This document shows, piece after piece, positions 11,151-22,339 of a DNA stretch of 64,000 bases. This stretch comes from Cephalopachus bancanus. Its lineage: Eukaryota; Chordata; Mammalia; Primates; Tarsiidae. The position numbers and the translations under genes were made by a program. The DNA is taken from NCBI GenBank assembly GCA_027257055.1, contig JAPVLO010000182.1, forward strand, positions 5,022,001-5,086,000, in the 5' to 3' direction. How positions within the stretch are numbered: the stretch's first letter is position 1; each line of letters opens with the position of its first letter. The notes beneath the pieces are model-generated. The model was not told where the DNA came from. It was given only the letters and a program-made list of their open reading frames with translations, and did no database searches.

Positions 11151-11427
11151 ACTACAATCAGTAACTTATCAAAGAGGGAGAGTGGCGGAGGGGTCCTGAC
11201 TGTCTAAGCCCTCTGCGGTCTGGCTTCCTAGTCTGTGAGTGAGTTAGCCAGCCTCGAGGGAATTCTGTCACCCACCTTTGAGCCACAACTGTACATTCTG
11301 AGTGGAGCAGAGATGACCTGTCTCTTCTGAGGCCAGATGGTAGATTCATGAATAAAATGAATGTTGTTATTTTAAACTACTGGATTTGGGGGTAGTTTGC
11401 CACATAGAAATAGATGGTAAGAACAAG
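11150..11427 (+). mobile_element. MaLR/MLT1-type LTR, 3' part
   Basis: The 3' end is characteristic: attttaaactactggatttg, then ggggtagtttgccacatag, as at the end of MLT1-type LTRs, with aataaaatgaatgttg just upstream. The 5' boundary is unclear. The upstream part (11150-11340) is assigned only by continuity. Confidence 0.55.
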
Positions 11428-12311
11428 GAGGCTAAATAACTGCTTTACTTATAAGGCTGTTGTGAAACAATGAGAGAATGTATCTAAAAATGCTTTGTAA
11501 GTTTTAAAGTATTATACAAATACAAATAATCATTACAGGAGGACTCAAGTAAGACACAAGCATATCTAGGTATACGTGACAGAATTTCCAGCTATGTCCC
11601 ACATAGGAGCTTGGTTAATAGAGCTGTCAACTTGATGGGCTTCTCAGAGGCTCCTGATACTGTAAAAGAAGAAGAAGGAGGAGAAGGAGGAGGATCAGAA
11701 CAGATTCATAAAAATCATGATCTATTTTATAACAAATTACTATTTTACTTAAAAGTATAATTGGACAATTCACAGTATAACCCAAGGATTTATTTTAAAA
11801 AAGTAATTCCAGGGGACACCGCAGATGGCACAGCCTGATAAACAGACACACACATTTAAGGTTGTATGAGTAACATCATGCTCCATCAGTTTCTCTGTGA
11901 CTGTGTCAGCTCATTTGGAAACAACACTGAACGTCTAAACTCGAGGCTATGGTCAATGTGCGTCCTGGCCAGTTGGGCCGGACCCATGATAGCACCGAAC
12001 TGCACACCCTGGTCTGGTGAACCCAATCCCTCTGGCCTGATCTTCTAGAGCTGGGTGCTGCATGGCCCCGGAGATCAGCCTCTCTGGAGGTCAGTCTTTC
12101 GGGCGCTGGGCTTCTTCCTCCCCCCCCCCCACAACCGAAAGACCCACCCTATGCCGCCCAACGTCTCAGGAGCTAAACAAGCCCTTTTTTCCCTTGTCTT
12201 CTTTCCCAGCCTTCCTCCCACCAGGTCTCAAAGTTTCTTTGGGAGCCATTGTTTCCTGTGTTCAGCGCCATTTAGTCTCTCCCACTGTAAACAACAACAG
12301 CAACCAGAACA
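11428..12311. other. No gene; GA-rich and poly-C tracts
   Basis: Mostly unassigned. A GA-rich purine run lies at about 11666-11692 and a C10-12 run at about 12120-12131. Overlapping plus-strand frames at 12055-12354 have no recognisable product. Confidence 0.45.
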
Positions 12312-12545
12312 ATTAACATTTGTACAGCGAATTGCAGTTTGCAGAGCACTTTAACAGACCTTCTCTTATCTAAGTCTCATGCCGAAGAAATCATTATTAT
12401 TTGAATCTAGTTATTGTTATGATTTCAACTCTCCACGGGAGGAACCAGGCTCTGAGAGGTGAAGTGACTTGTCTGAGATCAAATGACCCGTAAGTGGAGG
12501 AGCCTGGACACAAATGCAGGTATTCTGAGTCTGACCTGTCTGCCG
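12312..12545 (-). mobile_element. MIR SINE, antisense
   Basis: Reads tttgcagagcactttaacag, then ggctctgagaggtgaagtga, cttgtctgagatcaaatgac and aagtggaggagcctggacac. This is the reverse complement of a MIR, running from its 3' end to its tRNA-related head. Confidence 0.75.
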
Positions 12546-12849
12546 CCGCCCCCACCTCCCTCTTCCTTCCATTCTGTCAAGCTGCGCTCCTGTGGGTAGA
12601 CAGAGCGGCACCTTTCTTCATACACAAGTCATTATTGTGATGATTGTTGCCATTGTCCACTGTTTGGGTTCACTCAATGTGGCTTCATTTTCTTTTCCAC
12701 GAAAATAATTTCGATGAGGTCATGGAAACCTCCTGGGACTTATATATGCTAAACCTCAGTTTACCCATTGGTTGCTATCTTTTCTACGTTTGAAATAGAA
12801 TAGTAATATAATCATAAAACGATTATTCCTAGTAATATAATCGTATAAT

Positions 12850-13105
12850 GATTACACTGATAGTCAACATCAAGAACTTATGGTGTTTGGTACTTAACAG
12901 TTGACAGGAGACTTTAAGATATTTTAGCATACATTCATTCATTTGATTTCCACAATTGCCCAATAAAGTTAAATAAAAAATGCCTGTTTCACAGAATAGG
13001 TAACCGCTTATTGTATTTTAGAGGCACGAGAGGTTAAGTGCCTAGGTCGTGTTCTCTCAGCAGATACAAGTTGCTCTATGATTCGTACTCAAGGTTTTGG
13101 TCTTG
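12850..13105 (-). mobile_element. MIR SINE, antisense, degraded
   Basis: Order matches an antisense MIR: attcattcatttgatttcca, then gcctgtttcacagaataggt and gcacgagaggttaagtgcct. Both ends are eroded. Confidence 0.65.
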
Positions 13106-13149
13106 CTCTATACCTTTTGTTTGTGTCTCCAGCAAAGTATAACTTGGGG

Positions 13150-13430
13150 TGAGTGAGGGAGGGTCGAATTTGAATTCAGTCTCCTGCCACTTATGCTGTG
13201 TCCTAGGACAGTGCTTCTGAAACCTTGGCACACAGGAGAACCATCTGGAGAGCTGGTTCCACTAACCCATATTCAGTTGCCTGGGGTGCGATCCAAGCTT
13301 TGCATTTCTAGCAAGCTTCTAGTTTACATTGCTATTTCCAATCTGTGGACAATACTTTGAGTATCCCCGATAGAGAGAGGGTGACACATCCCTCAAAGCC
13401 TTAGTTTCTTCTTCTCTAAAGGGGGCTCAC
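13150..13430 (+). mobile_element. MIR SINE, sense, split by MER5A
   Basis: The left part (13165-13208, ctgccacttatgctgtgtcc) and the right part (13372-13430, gccttagtttcttcttctct, aaaggggg) are consecutive MIR segments. They are separated by a hAT element, so the MIR is older than the MER5A insertion. Confidence 0.7.
13209..13371 (+). mobile_element. MER5A-type hAT-Charlie MITE
   Basis: Starts cagtgcttctgaaaccttgg, continues ggagaaccatctggagagct and gcatttctagcaagcttcta, and ends near actttgagta. This is the order of the non-autonomous MER5A element. The 3' inverted terminus is degraded. It sits inside a MIR. Confidence 0.85.
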
Positions 13431-14089
13431 AGTGCATAAAAGCCCTTTTTAAACTCTCACAGGCTACTAAAGTTGCTATCCACTGCTTTAAGGGATTCTG
13501 CAAAATGTACTCCAAAGTGAAAAGATTATATCAAAGACATTCTTAGCTCCCAGGGGTGCTGTTCTCATAATATTCTACGCACTGGGTGACCATAGTTGTG
13601 CAACACGGTGGTACTGACCACATGAGAGCCTGCTCCATCCAACTTACTGCGAGGAGCTTCTAGAATGGGATTCCCTCCAAATTCAATCCAAGCTAAGGAT
13701 ACCAGCCTCCCCAGCGACAATGGGTATATCAGCACAGCTGGTTTCCTCTTCAGACAGCTTCACCATCCAGAGTGTGATTCCATCTTCCTGCGTGGGGGCA
13801 CTAACAAAGGAGGCAAGCAGAAAGAGGGGAAAGAAAGGCACCCTGAGTCCCCCATCCTTGCCACTGCCATCGCGGGCTTCTCTTTTCCCACGAGCCTTGG
13901 CCAAGCAGTCAAACAAAGTACAGAGCTTTTTCTCTTGCTTACTCTAGTGCAGGGCTTACTGGGGACACGTGTGTGCCAGCAAGCAGTCAGAGAGAGGGAG
14001 AAGGAGCCAGAGCAGAGGGCCCCTCGAGTCACATGTTGGTTCATCAGCCTCTGAGTGAGACCACATCAGCCCCACAGGGATTCATTTAT
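13431..14089. other. No feature; overlapping open frames by chance
   Basis: Frames of 75-129 codons overlap on both strands at 13665-14054. The region is relatively GC-rich, which lengthens random frames. No recognisable domain and no codon-level signal favour one frame. Confidence 0.45.
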
Positions 14090-14235
14090 TCTTGAGCTTT
14101 GGAATCTGACAGTGTTGGACTTCAATCCAGGCTCTGTCATTTATTAGTAGCATGGACTTCTGTGAGTGGCTTTGCCTCTTTGAACAGCAGTTTCTTTACA
14201 GTAAAAGAAGATTAATAATATTCCAATTAGTGCAG
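14090..14235 (+). mobile_element. MIR SINE, sense
   Basis: Contains gagctttggaatctgacagt, ttcaatccaggctctgtcat, tgcctctttgaacagcagtt and tctttacagtaaaagaag. These are the head and core of a MIR in order. Confidence 0.75.
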
Positions 14236-14279
14236 TCAGTAGGTGAAAAGCTCTTATTATTCTTAACAATCGTCATTCG

Positions 14280-14425
14280 ACAAGGATTTATTGTACATAT
14301 TCTGTGTGCCAAGCAATGTGTTAGGCACTGGTCTTTATGCAGACAGAAACAGAACTTTGTGCCTGTCCTGGAGAAGTCTACAGTCCAGGGTGGGAGATGG
14401 CAATTAAAGCACAACACAAGTTGCA
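14280..14425 (+). mobile_element. Ancient LINE-type repeat fragment
   Basis: Contains caaggatttattgtacatat, gccaagcaatgtgttaggca and tggagaagtctacagtccag. Same family pattern as the pieces at 2.6-3.7 kb and 46 kb. Family name uncertain. Confidence 0.5.
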
Positions 14426-14429
14426 GGTG

Positions 14430-15785
14430 TTATTGTTAATACATGCACACGGTATGACACAAAGAAGGGAAATTGACAGAGAGCACTAGAATCATGCTCC
14501 CTAGGAGCTAGCAGCCTCCTGACTGCTCATCCCTGCCCTTGCATGTACCCTCCTTGTCCCCAGAAGGCAAATCCAGAAACACAAAGTTTAAAGGACAGCT
14601 TAGAAGAATTGTTCTAGGTCAGGATTCCCTAAAACTCCCTGATCTGCTGCCTGACTGAGCCCTTGCCAGCTGAGAGTCACATCCATTGGTGGTGAATGCA
14701 CACCATCAACTAGACATCCCCTGTCCATGCAAGGCATCTCATTCAGGTTTGGAAAGTTACAGGCTGACGCAGCTCTGGAGGTTTGTTTGACTTTTTTTTT
14801 CAAATGTTTCATTTCTTTCCTTTTAGGATCTGTGCCCTAGTTGTTCTGGGAAACTTGTGACCTCTCTGTGTTTTTAATTAGAAGATGTCATTTTTCCATG
14901 GCAACCTATCTTGATGTCCTAAATAGAGAAACTGTAAAATCAGTTTCCCTATGAGGGGCCAAGCAGTTGGAATGGGAGGCTGCCCAGTGAGTGGCTAGTG
15001 CCCAGGCCTGGTGGTCCCACCCCTGGGGAGGGTCCCTGAGCAGAGGAACACCATCGGGGTCTCCTGCTAAAATAGACATGCACTACAGTGGTCCCAGCTG
15101 GAAACTTCTTGGCTTGAGTTCATAAAACCCAATTCTTGATGAGTTTGTGGGAGAATCTGCACTTTCTGATTGGCATGGGAACAAACCATGTCAGCCATGA
15201 GCGATGGTGTCTCCAGGGCCAATGGCCCATAGGTAATAACTTAGGGAAGTCAGAAAAACATTGATGGGAAACAGTTGAAACCAGCCCAAACTCCATGGTG
15301 ACTGAAGTTGAACCCGTCCTTTCTCCTCAGCATCTCACCTCCTAAAAAGAATGAGCAACTCCAGGAAATGACAAAGGAAATCAAGAAATTACATACCACC
15401 CTTTGCAAGTCAGCCCTGAAGAAACACTAGTTAAATCATTTGGCAAAAAGTGGTTGGTTTCAAAAAGAATGCCCTAGATGTTGTAACTCTGTTTTTTCTT
15501 TCTTTTTTAATGCATCATTTCCATTCAGTAAGACAGATATATTGATCAACAAAAGTCATCCTGATTACAGAGATTATATTAACGGTAGAATGATAAGCTG
15601 AGTCCTTCCACTACATTGATTAAAAGCAAAGGACACCACGAGAAACCCCAAAATGACCCACACATTCAGTGTGCGCCTTTTTGAAAGCCCTTAAGGTACT
15701 GAGCTTCAAGAACACTTGTTAATGGCTTCTTATCTCCAGGATCTGTTCAAGGGCTTTATATATATTCATTACGCACTCATCGCCA
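14430..15785. other. Unique-looking sequence, no feature seen
   Basis: About 1.35 kb with no recognisable repeat or coding similarity. Confidence 0.45.
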
Positions 15786-15990
15786 TAATAAGAGCAGTAG
15801 TTTCCCCTGTCTATTCTGTGCCAAGAATGTTTCTAACTACTTTTATTTCTAACGAATTATGTATTCACTTTTGTCTTCTCCAATTTGCATATCAGGAAAC
15901 AGACATAGAAAGGCTGGATAACTTTCCCAAGGTCACAGGCTGGAGATGAAACCAGGCAGTGTTGATTTCAGAGTCTGTACTTGCATCCTC
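15786..15990 (-). mobile_element. MIR SINE, antisense
   Basis: Contains ctgtgccaagaatgtttcta, tcaggaaacagacatagaaa and cccaaggtcacaggctggag, the antisense order of a MIR. It lies just upstream of a lineage-type Alu. Confidence 0.7.
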
Positions 15991-16032
15991 TGTAAATACT
16001 ATCTCTTCCTAGTCCATGGAAGAAAGTTTTTG

Positions 16033-16315
16033 AGGCCAGGCTCCGTGGCTCAATTCCAGCACTTTGAGAGACTGAGGGGAGTGGATGGCCTGAGCCCGCG
16101 GGTTCAAGACCAGCCCGGGCAACTTGGCGAGACCTCGTCTCTACAATAAATAGAAAATTAGCCGGGCATGGTCACGCGTGCCTGTAGTTCCAGCCACTTG
16201 GAAGGCTGAGGTGGAAGTATCACTCTTGCCCAGCAGGTCGACGCTGGGGTGGCTGTGAGCGTGCCACTGCACTCCAACCTGGGTGACAGAGGGAGACTCC
16301 AACTCAAAAAAAAAA
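16033..16315 (+). mobile_element. Alu dimer, lineage-specific type
   Basis: Starts aggccaggctccgtggctc. The left monomer has gcctgagcccgcgggttc and ends acaataaatag. The right monomer has cagcaggtcgacgctggggt and the end gagactccaactcaaaa. Possible short target duplications are aaagttttt (before) and aaagtttct (after). The B-box region gggttcaagacc is nearly intact. Confidence 0.92.
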
Positions 16316-16384
16316 GTTTCTGGAATCAAGAAAGTGTATTTGACATGCTGAGTGCGTTCCCATCTGAGGACCCATCACTGGGCA

Positions 16385-16697
16385 TTCCCTCCACTGGGGT
16401 TCCCTTTCCTAGGTCCTGGCTTGCCTGACTCCTTACGCAGGTCTCAGCTCAGACGTGCTTTCTAGAAATGCCTTCCTTGTCCCAGGCTCAAGTAGCCCTC
16501 TCCACCCCAAGTTCCAGTCACTTCATCTCATTTTCTTGTTTTTGGTCCTTCAGCGTGTGTTTCACTGCCAGGAATTGCCCGTTTTCTTTATGCATTTATT
16601 CCCCTCCCCCGACTGCATGACAGATACGTCTTCTATACAGAACAATACCTGGCACTGAATTAGGCACTCATAAATATTTGTTGAATAAACAAACGAA
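16385..16697 (+). mobile_element. L2 LINE 3' end, sense
   Basis: Follows the L2 3' terminal order: caggtctcagctcagacgtg, gaaatgccttccttgtccca, cctggcactgaattaggcac, and finally ataaatatttgttgaataaa. Non-autonomous fossil. Confidence 0.85.
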
Positions 16698-16749
16698 GCC
16701 TATCAGTGTTGAGTTTTGTCTTGAGCACCAGTTGCAGGGATGACAACAC

Positions 16750-16850
16750 AGCAGCAGCAACGAAAGCACTAACAGATACTATTAAGTGCTTATCGCAAAC
16801 CATTTATTGTGCTAAATGTCTCTCACTGGGTTCCTGTGATAAGATAGAGA
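16750..16850 (-). mobile_element. Possible degraded MIR fragment
   Basis: The stretch attaagtgcttatcgcaaac followed by tttattgtgctaaatgtctc resembles the 3' part of an antisense MIR. It is weak and could be chance. Confidence 0.35.
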
Positions 16851-18047
16851 GGTGTGAGATGCTGCTGATGTGGCAAAGACAAGAAACCCTCGAGAACACA
16901 CTTATACATCTAAGGGGAAGAGCACAGATTTACCGTTGTTTAAGCAAAGGAGGCAAGCAGGCAGTGCACACGGTGGCGAATCGCTAAGCCTCCTGGAATC
17001 TCCGTTTCCCTCACAGAGGTGGGGATGCAGAGGCAGCGAGCAACTGCGATCAGTGTGCGGTCAACACTCAATAAATACATCTTTCTCTCCTCCATTTCTG
17101 TGTTGCAAGTCATCCCACATTTATTCCCTCAAAAGTTCTGGGATTTCTGAACGTTTGAATTCATGCCCTCGAACTAAGCCAAAAGCTATAGGTCACCTGT
17201 GGCCAGATGGCTCTGTCTTTGGCCTCATTAAAGAAAGGACGGCAGGAAAGTAAGAGGAAAAAACAAAGCTCCAGGAAAAAGATTTCAAGGAAGAAAATAG
17301 AAAGAGTGTGTGGGAGGAGAGGATGTCGCGGGAACTACATAGCAGGAAGAGACTCGGCTGAAGAAAAAAATGGCGCCCATCACTGAGGACACAGTGTTTC
17401 CTTGACTCCATGTGGAGAAGGGAGAGCCTGGAAAGGAGTGGCATTTGCTAGGTGATAATGCCAAGGAATCTGCAGACGATTGTCCTCAGATAGGGTACGA
17501 ATGTCACTGGATCTAGCAGAGCCTGACCTATCTTCGCCTGGGGCATGAATTGGTACAGGGTGAGGATGCTGCAGAGTGCCCTGGCCAGGAGCTGTGGTGT
17601 CCGGTATTGGTGCCCGGTGCTGCCCTCACAGCCCCAATGCTGCACTCGGCTGCTTTGCAGCTCGGAGAACACCTCACAACCCTTTCTATCCCAGAAGACT
17701 TTCTTGGGTCATGAAAGAGTGAAGTGAAAACGTGACAGTAGAGACTGATTGATGGGCTAGCCAACTTTGAGGGCTTGCTAAGTTCACAGAATGACTGTGA
17801 TAAATGTGTTGGTTTTTGTTTTCTGCTGGGAGGGGGAATTTGGAGAAAACTAAATATCGCCTGCAACGCTGCGAAGCCCTGGTCTCTTCTCCCCTCATGC
17901 AAAGAATGCTAGAAACTACTTGGGTCTCACTGAGGCTCCATCCTGGGATGGTGGACCAGCAGGGCTGGTAAATGGCTTAAAGATCTGCAAAAGTGACCAA
18001 CAGTGATGGGCCTTCAAACTCTGCTGCGGTTGTTTGTAATCTGCAGT
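16851..18047. other. Unique-looking sequence, no feature seen
   Basis: About 1.2 kb of mixed composition. A frame of up to 127 codons at 16870-17253 has no recognisable product. No repeat family identified. Confidence 0.4.
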
Positions 18048-18110
18048 CTGCATTTTAACGAGATCCCCACCTCAGGTAATCCCTGTACACGTTCATGTTT
18101 GAGAAGTGCT
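18048..18110 (+). mobile_element. MER5A-type 3' fragment
   Basis: Reads gcattttaacgagatcccca, then a degraded middle and catgtttgagaagtgctga. This resembles the last 60 bases of a MER5A element in sense orientation. The upstream part is not recognisable. Confidence 0.5.
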
Positions 18111-18384
18111 GAACTAAATCACAACCACTTTTCTACAAGATTTTCTGAAGTCCCAGACAGAGGAATCCTCAGCTGGAAGCAAGTGATTCACAGAGTGACT
18201 CTCCACATGTCTGATGATTACCATTCAGTCCCACTCAGGTTTCTCACAATGGAGAATAAATCTCATTCTGCTCAGGCCGAAATTCAGTTTCCAAAAAAAT
18301 CTCAATCTCAGTCTCTGTCTCTCTCATTACTTCTACCTCTCTCTTTCACATGTTGGACACTTCCTGAGTAAGAAAGAGAGGTTA

Positions 18385-18590
18385 AGAGAGTAGAGTAGTT
18401 AAAGGCAAAGATTTTGGAATCAGAAAAACTGAGTTTCAATCTCGGTTCTGATCCCGCAGTCGTCTCATCTGTGGAATGAGGCTAGTAAGAGCACCGACTT
18501 CATGAGGTTATAGTGAGGGTTACATGAGAAAGGATACACAAAGTGCTGTCACTTTGTCACTTCATTCTGTAAGTGTCCAACAACTGGCTG
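18385..18590 (+). mobile_element. MIR SINE, sense
   Basis: Contains gattttggaatcagaaaaac, tcgtctcatctgtggaatga, ttcatgaggttatagtgagg and aagtgctgtcac in MIR order. Confidence 0.75.
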
Positions 18591-18884
18591 CTCATGAAGA
18601 TTGTGCAGCGCCCCGATGCTGCCACTTTGCTTTTCTGTCCCAGGAACACATTTTGACTCTAGTATGCTGTTGGTGACTCACCATGCAAACTTGGAAATCC
18701 TACTTAATGAATTAATCTTCTAGCAATGCACACTATGACAACAGACATTCTATTAACTCATCTGGATGAAACACATTGATGAAATTTTATGGCAGTCCCC
18801 AGTGTATAAGGTTTTTAAAAGACTCACTTCAAATTGCTTGTGTTGAGTTTATTTAGGATTTGATTCCATATCTAGTTACAAGAG

Positions 18885-19204
18885 TGTTTACTTTGTGAGA
18901 GTCACTGGGTAAGACACCAGGCTTGCAAAGGCGAATAAGATATAATCCTTTTCCTCAAGCAGGACACGGGGTAGTGGAAGGAGACAGATACATAGATAAG
19001 GGACTGGACCAGCTTAGAACATTTGTGCTAGTGGAAGCTTGACAGGTTTGCGGAGTACGAACATAGTAGCAAGGAGAAACCATAGGCCAGAACTGGGGGA
19101 CAGGCAGGGAAGGAGTAGTTTTTAAAGACTGGATGAAGTTTTAAGGTGGGACAGATGAAAAGGAAGGAAAAGTGTGTCTGGGCAGGGGAAATAGAGGCAT
19201 AAAG

Positions 19205-19246
<42 letters not shown>

Positions 19247-19640
19247 TGACAACAATGTGGTTTTGCTGGTTAGTGGACGACAGACAGAAATCACATCATG
19301 AAGGGTTTTGGATTTCACCCACAAGAGTTTATTCTGTAGCCAGTGGGTGGCTACTGGAGCATGTAGGGAGTGGGAGTGGAGTGTTGGGGTCAGATCTGAG
19401 TTTCTGTAGGATTCCTCCAGGGACCATGTAAGAAATGGAGAGGAGGAGCCGACTGGAGATTGCTACAAACAGAGAATAAAGAGTGAGAATGAGAGCAGAG
19501 GAAAAGGGTGGAACTGAGGGATATTGAGAAGATAAAACCCAATAAGCCTTGATGATCGTTGGATATAGTGGTAAGAGAAAAAAAAGTATTCAGGATGATT
19601 CCTGGGGTGCCAAGGAGGTTCAGCAAGTGGCTGGGCACAT
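18885..19640 (+). mobile_element. Ancient LINE-type 3'-untranslated repeat, longest copy
   Basis: Ordered signatures are tgggtaagacaccaggcttg, gaagggttttggatttcacc, tctgtagccagtgggtggct, ggggtcagatctgag and caggatgattcctggggtgc. This is the same old repeat as the shorter copies elsewhere and probably derives from an L1M-type 3' untranslated region. A TG microsatellite lies inside. The short minus-strand frames here are repeat shadows. Confidence 0.55.
19209..19243. repeat. (TG)n microsatellite
   Basis: About 17 TG units within an ancient repeat. Confidence 0.97.
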
Positions 19641-19677
19641 GAGTGTGGCAGACTATGATTTCTGCTTACATGACAAC

Positions 19678-20011
19678 TGCTACGGTCTGAATGTTTGTAT
19701 CCTCCCCAGATTTACATGTTGAAATCCCACCCCCAAGGTGGTGGTGTTAGGAGGTGAGGCCTTTGGGAGGTGATCAGATCCTGAAGGCTAATAGCATGGG
19801 TGCTCAGGGAGCTAGCTAGTTCCTTCTACTTTGTGAGGTTACAGTGAGCAGACGTCCATCTATGAAGGAAGTGAGCTCTCACCAGACACCAAATCTGCAG
19901 GCACCTTGATCTTGGATTCCTAGTCTCCAGAACTGTGAGCAAGAAATCTCTGTTGTTTATAAGCTACCCAGTCATGGCATTTTGCTATAGCAGCCTGAAC
20001 AGACCAAGACA
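19678..20011 (+). mobile_element. MaLR LTR (MLT1/MST type), sense
   Basis: Near-complete LTR from tgctacggtctgaatgtttg to a ca end at about 20010. It contains acatgttgaaatcccaccc, ggaggtgaggcctttgggag, caccagacaccaaatctgca, tccagaactgtgagcaagaa and tttgctatagcagcctgaac. This is the standard order of MaLR LTRs. The polyadenylation-type AATAAA has decayed to aagaaa. The related antisense copy is at 47.9-48.2 kb. Confidence 0.88.
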
Positions 20012-20059
20012 ACAGTCATAACCCATATGCCACCTTCTTCCTGCTAGAACCCCAGTTTA

Positions 20060-20480
20060 TTCAGTTACAACCAGAAAGATATTAAGAGAATACAAACTCA
20101 AGCCCAATGGATGAATTATGACTGGTCTAAATATGCTTGCTAATCGAATTCCTTTTGGCCACACAGTTAAGTTGTGGGCAACTTCTGGCTAATGAAACAT
20201 AAAGAGGGGCTTCCCTTGATGCATAAAAAGACAAGCTACCTTTGGAAATGGACATTTGCCCATTTCTCCTTCTTCCTGCCAGGATGGGGGGACAAAACCT
20301 CCATGTTCAATGTATCTCCTTGCATCAGCCTACTGTGACCATGAGACAAGAACATGAGAACAAAGTCAACACACTACGGAAGGTGGAGCAGAAAGTGACG
20401 GTCTCCTCTGATAGCATCTTTGAGCATCTGAATAAATGCTGGCATCTACTACCTCTGAACTTCCTGTTAGGTAAGACCCA
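20060..20480 (+). mobile_element. Possible second MLT1-like LTR, degraded
   Basis: The segment near 20145-20240 (cttttggccacacagttaag, ggctaatgaaacataaagag, gcataaaaagacaagc) and the later agcatctgaataaatgctgg loosely follow an MLT1-type LTR. High divergence; tentative. Confidence 0.3.
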
Positions 20481-21964
20481 CATATTCTGTCAGTTTCAGG
20501 TATTTGTTTTATTTGAGATGGGATATATTAGGGTAATAAATAGTTCCAAAAGTGTGGCTCAGAGACAGTAGACACTTTTCTCTTGTTCTTGAGTGGCTGA
20601 GGCTGAATGTTCCAGGTCAGTGGTTGTGGAAAGCTTGAAGACACAAGGCAAAGGAGGCTCTTCTCTTTTTAACACATGACTTCCAAAGTCACTCTGGGCC
20701 TGAAATCACAGTTGGTCAGCGGGAAAAGAGGATAGAGGTGCTCTTTTTGGAAGTTTTAAGGGCCAAATATGGCTTGCACTCACATTCCATTGGAAAGAAC
20801 CAACCATATCTCACTGCAAGGTAACCAGGAAACCATATTTCAGCTTCCGTGGAAGGATGGATTTTGGTGGACAGTTAGCAGTTTCTGCCACACAATTGTA
20901 AATTGAGTTTTGTTGTTCTTGTTACTTGCAGCTAAGAATTCCTCACTGATCCAATGAGTCTGGAGATAAGGTAAGACATTTTAGTGGGTTATACAGAGTT
21001 TTTCTTTGACTATTTGGTTATCTATATTTTTCAACACATTATCTATCAGATGTGATAGATAAAGCTAAGGGAGTAATGACATTACTTAGGAAAAAAATGT
21101 AGAGAATGAGAAGAAACACAGAGACAGAGCCCTTTGAATTGTTCACTGGCTCGCCTAATTCGGAATAATTCCTCCTTACTGCTTGTGAAAAGAACCATTC
21201 AGACATCTCAGTGGCCTAGAGAGACTTCCCTTGTGTTGAGTAAACTCATGACTCAGATGTAAGAATAAGTCTGTAGATCATTGCTGCCCAGATTTTCTTG
21301 TTTTGAGGGGCTTCTGGATATAAAATACCAATTGGGCTGTCTTTGCTTCTGTTTTCTTTCTATTAGGCACTAACTTTGAAGAATTACTGAAAGAAGTCTT
21401 AGACAAACTGTGTTCTACTTCCTTCCTTTCCTGTGAAGCAGGTGTATGTGGACACCTAGCAACCTGGATCCTGAAATAATGTGAAAAATGCTCAGATGCT
21501 TTTCTGGTCTCTTCCCTCTTCCTTATCCTGACTCCTGTAACCTCTGATTTGGAAACTCTGACTTTTCTGTTTTTAACTGTATAAAGCCACTAGAGAGGCA
21601 ACAACAAAGGCATTCACTGGAACTTTCTTCCACTAGAAATTTACATCGAGATTTAAATTTTCTTGAAAGAGTGCCTTCATTAGCCTGTGCTCTTTCCTGA
21701 TTAACTGTAGCCATTCTATCAGTGCACACTGATGACTCCCAGGATCTGAGTTGACACAGTTTGTGGGTCTTGTGGTCACGTGGCATACATAGTCAGGTGA
21801 AGGAGTGTCAGGTATCCTTCACCTGCCTGATGACACCCTCCCTTCACAGCTCCCAATCACAGTGGCTAAGTGAGAGGAGAACACTCAACTGGTGGTTGGT
21901 CTGAAATCTTGGGGATGTGGGTACTAGTTCGCTAGAGTCTTATCTATCTATTTACTTATTTATT
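20481..21964. other. Unique-looking sequence, no feature seen
   Basis: About 1.5 kb without a recognisable repeat or gene. Short open frames only. Confidence 0.45.
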
Positions 21965-22246
21965 CATTTTTTGAGTTGGAGTCTCACTCTGTCGCCCAGA
22001 CTGGAGTGCAGTGGCCGCTCCCGACCACCGCAGCCTCAACCTGCTGGGCTCCGGCGATCCTCCCACCTCAGCCTTCCGAGTAGCCGGAATTACAGGCATG
22101 CGCTACCACGCCCGGCTGATTTTTTTGATTTATTGTAGGGATGAGGTCTCGCGGCCCAGGCGGGTCTCGAACCCGTGGGCTCAGGCAATCCACTCACCTC
22201 AGCCTCCCAAAGGCACGGGATTATAAACTGAGCCACCGAGCCCGGC
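21965..22246 (-). mobile_element. Alu dimer, lineage-specific type, antisense
   Basis: Reverse complement of the lineage-type Alu: gttggagtctcactctgtcg, gtggccgctcccgaccaccg, then dttattgtaggg-like linker sequence (gatttattgtagggatgagg) and gggtctcgaacccgtgggct, ending gagcccggct. Flanks share an imperfect tatctatttat-type duplication. The B box (gggttcgagacc on the minus strand) is intact. Confidence 0.93.
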
Positions 22247-22339
22247 TAGTCCTATCTATTTATAATTCAAATACATTTCCTAAGGGCAGAGACTGTAGTA
22301 TATACGTTAATTGCACGCCCTCACCCTTGCCACACCCTA

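Noticed and set aside
13665..14054. Overlapping frames of 75-129 codons on both strands
   Set aside because: Mutually overlapping frames in GC-richer DNA without homology are typical of chance.
16870..17253. 127-codon plus-strand frame
   Set aside because: No recognisable domain, and it overlaps another frame at its start. No splice or promoter support.
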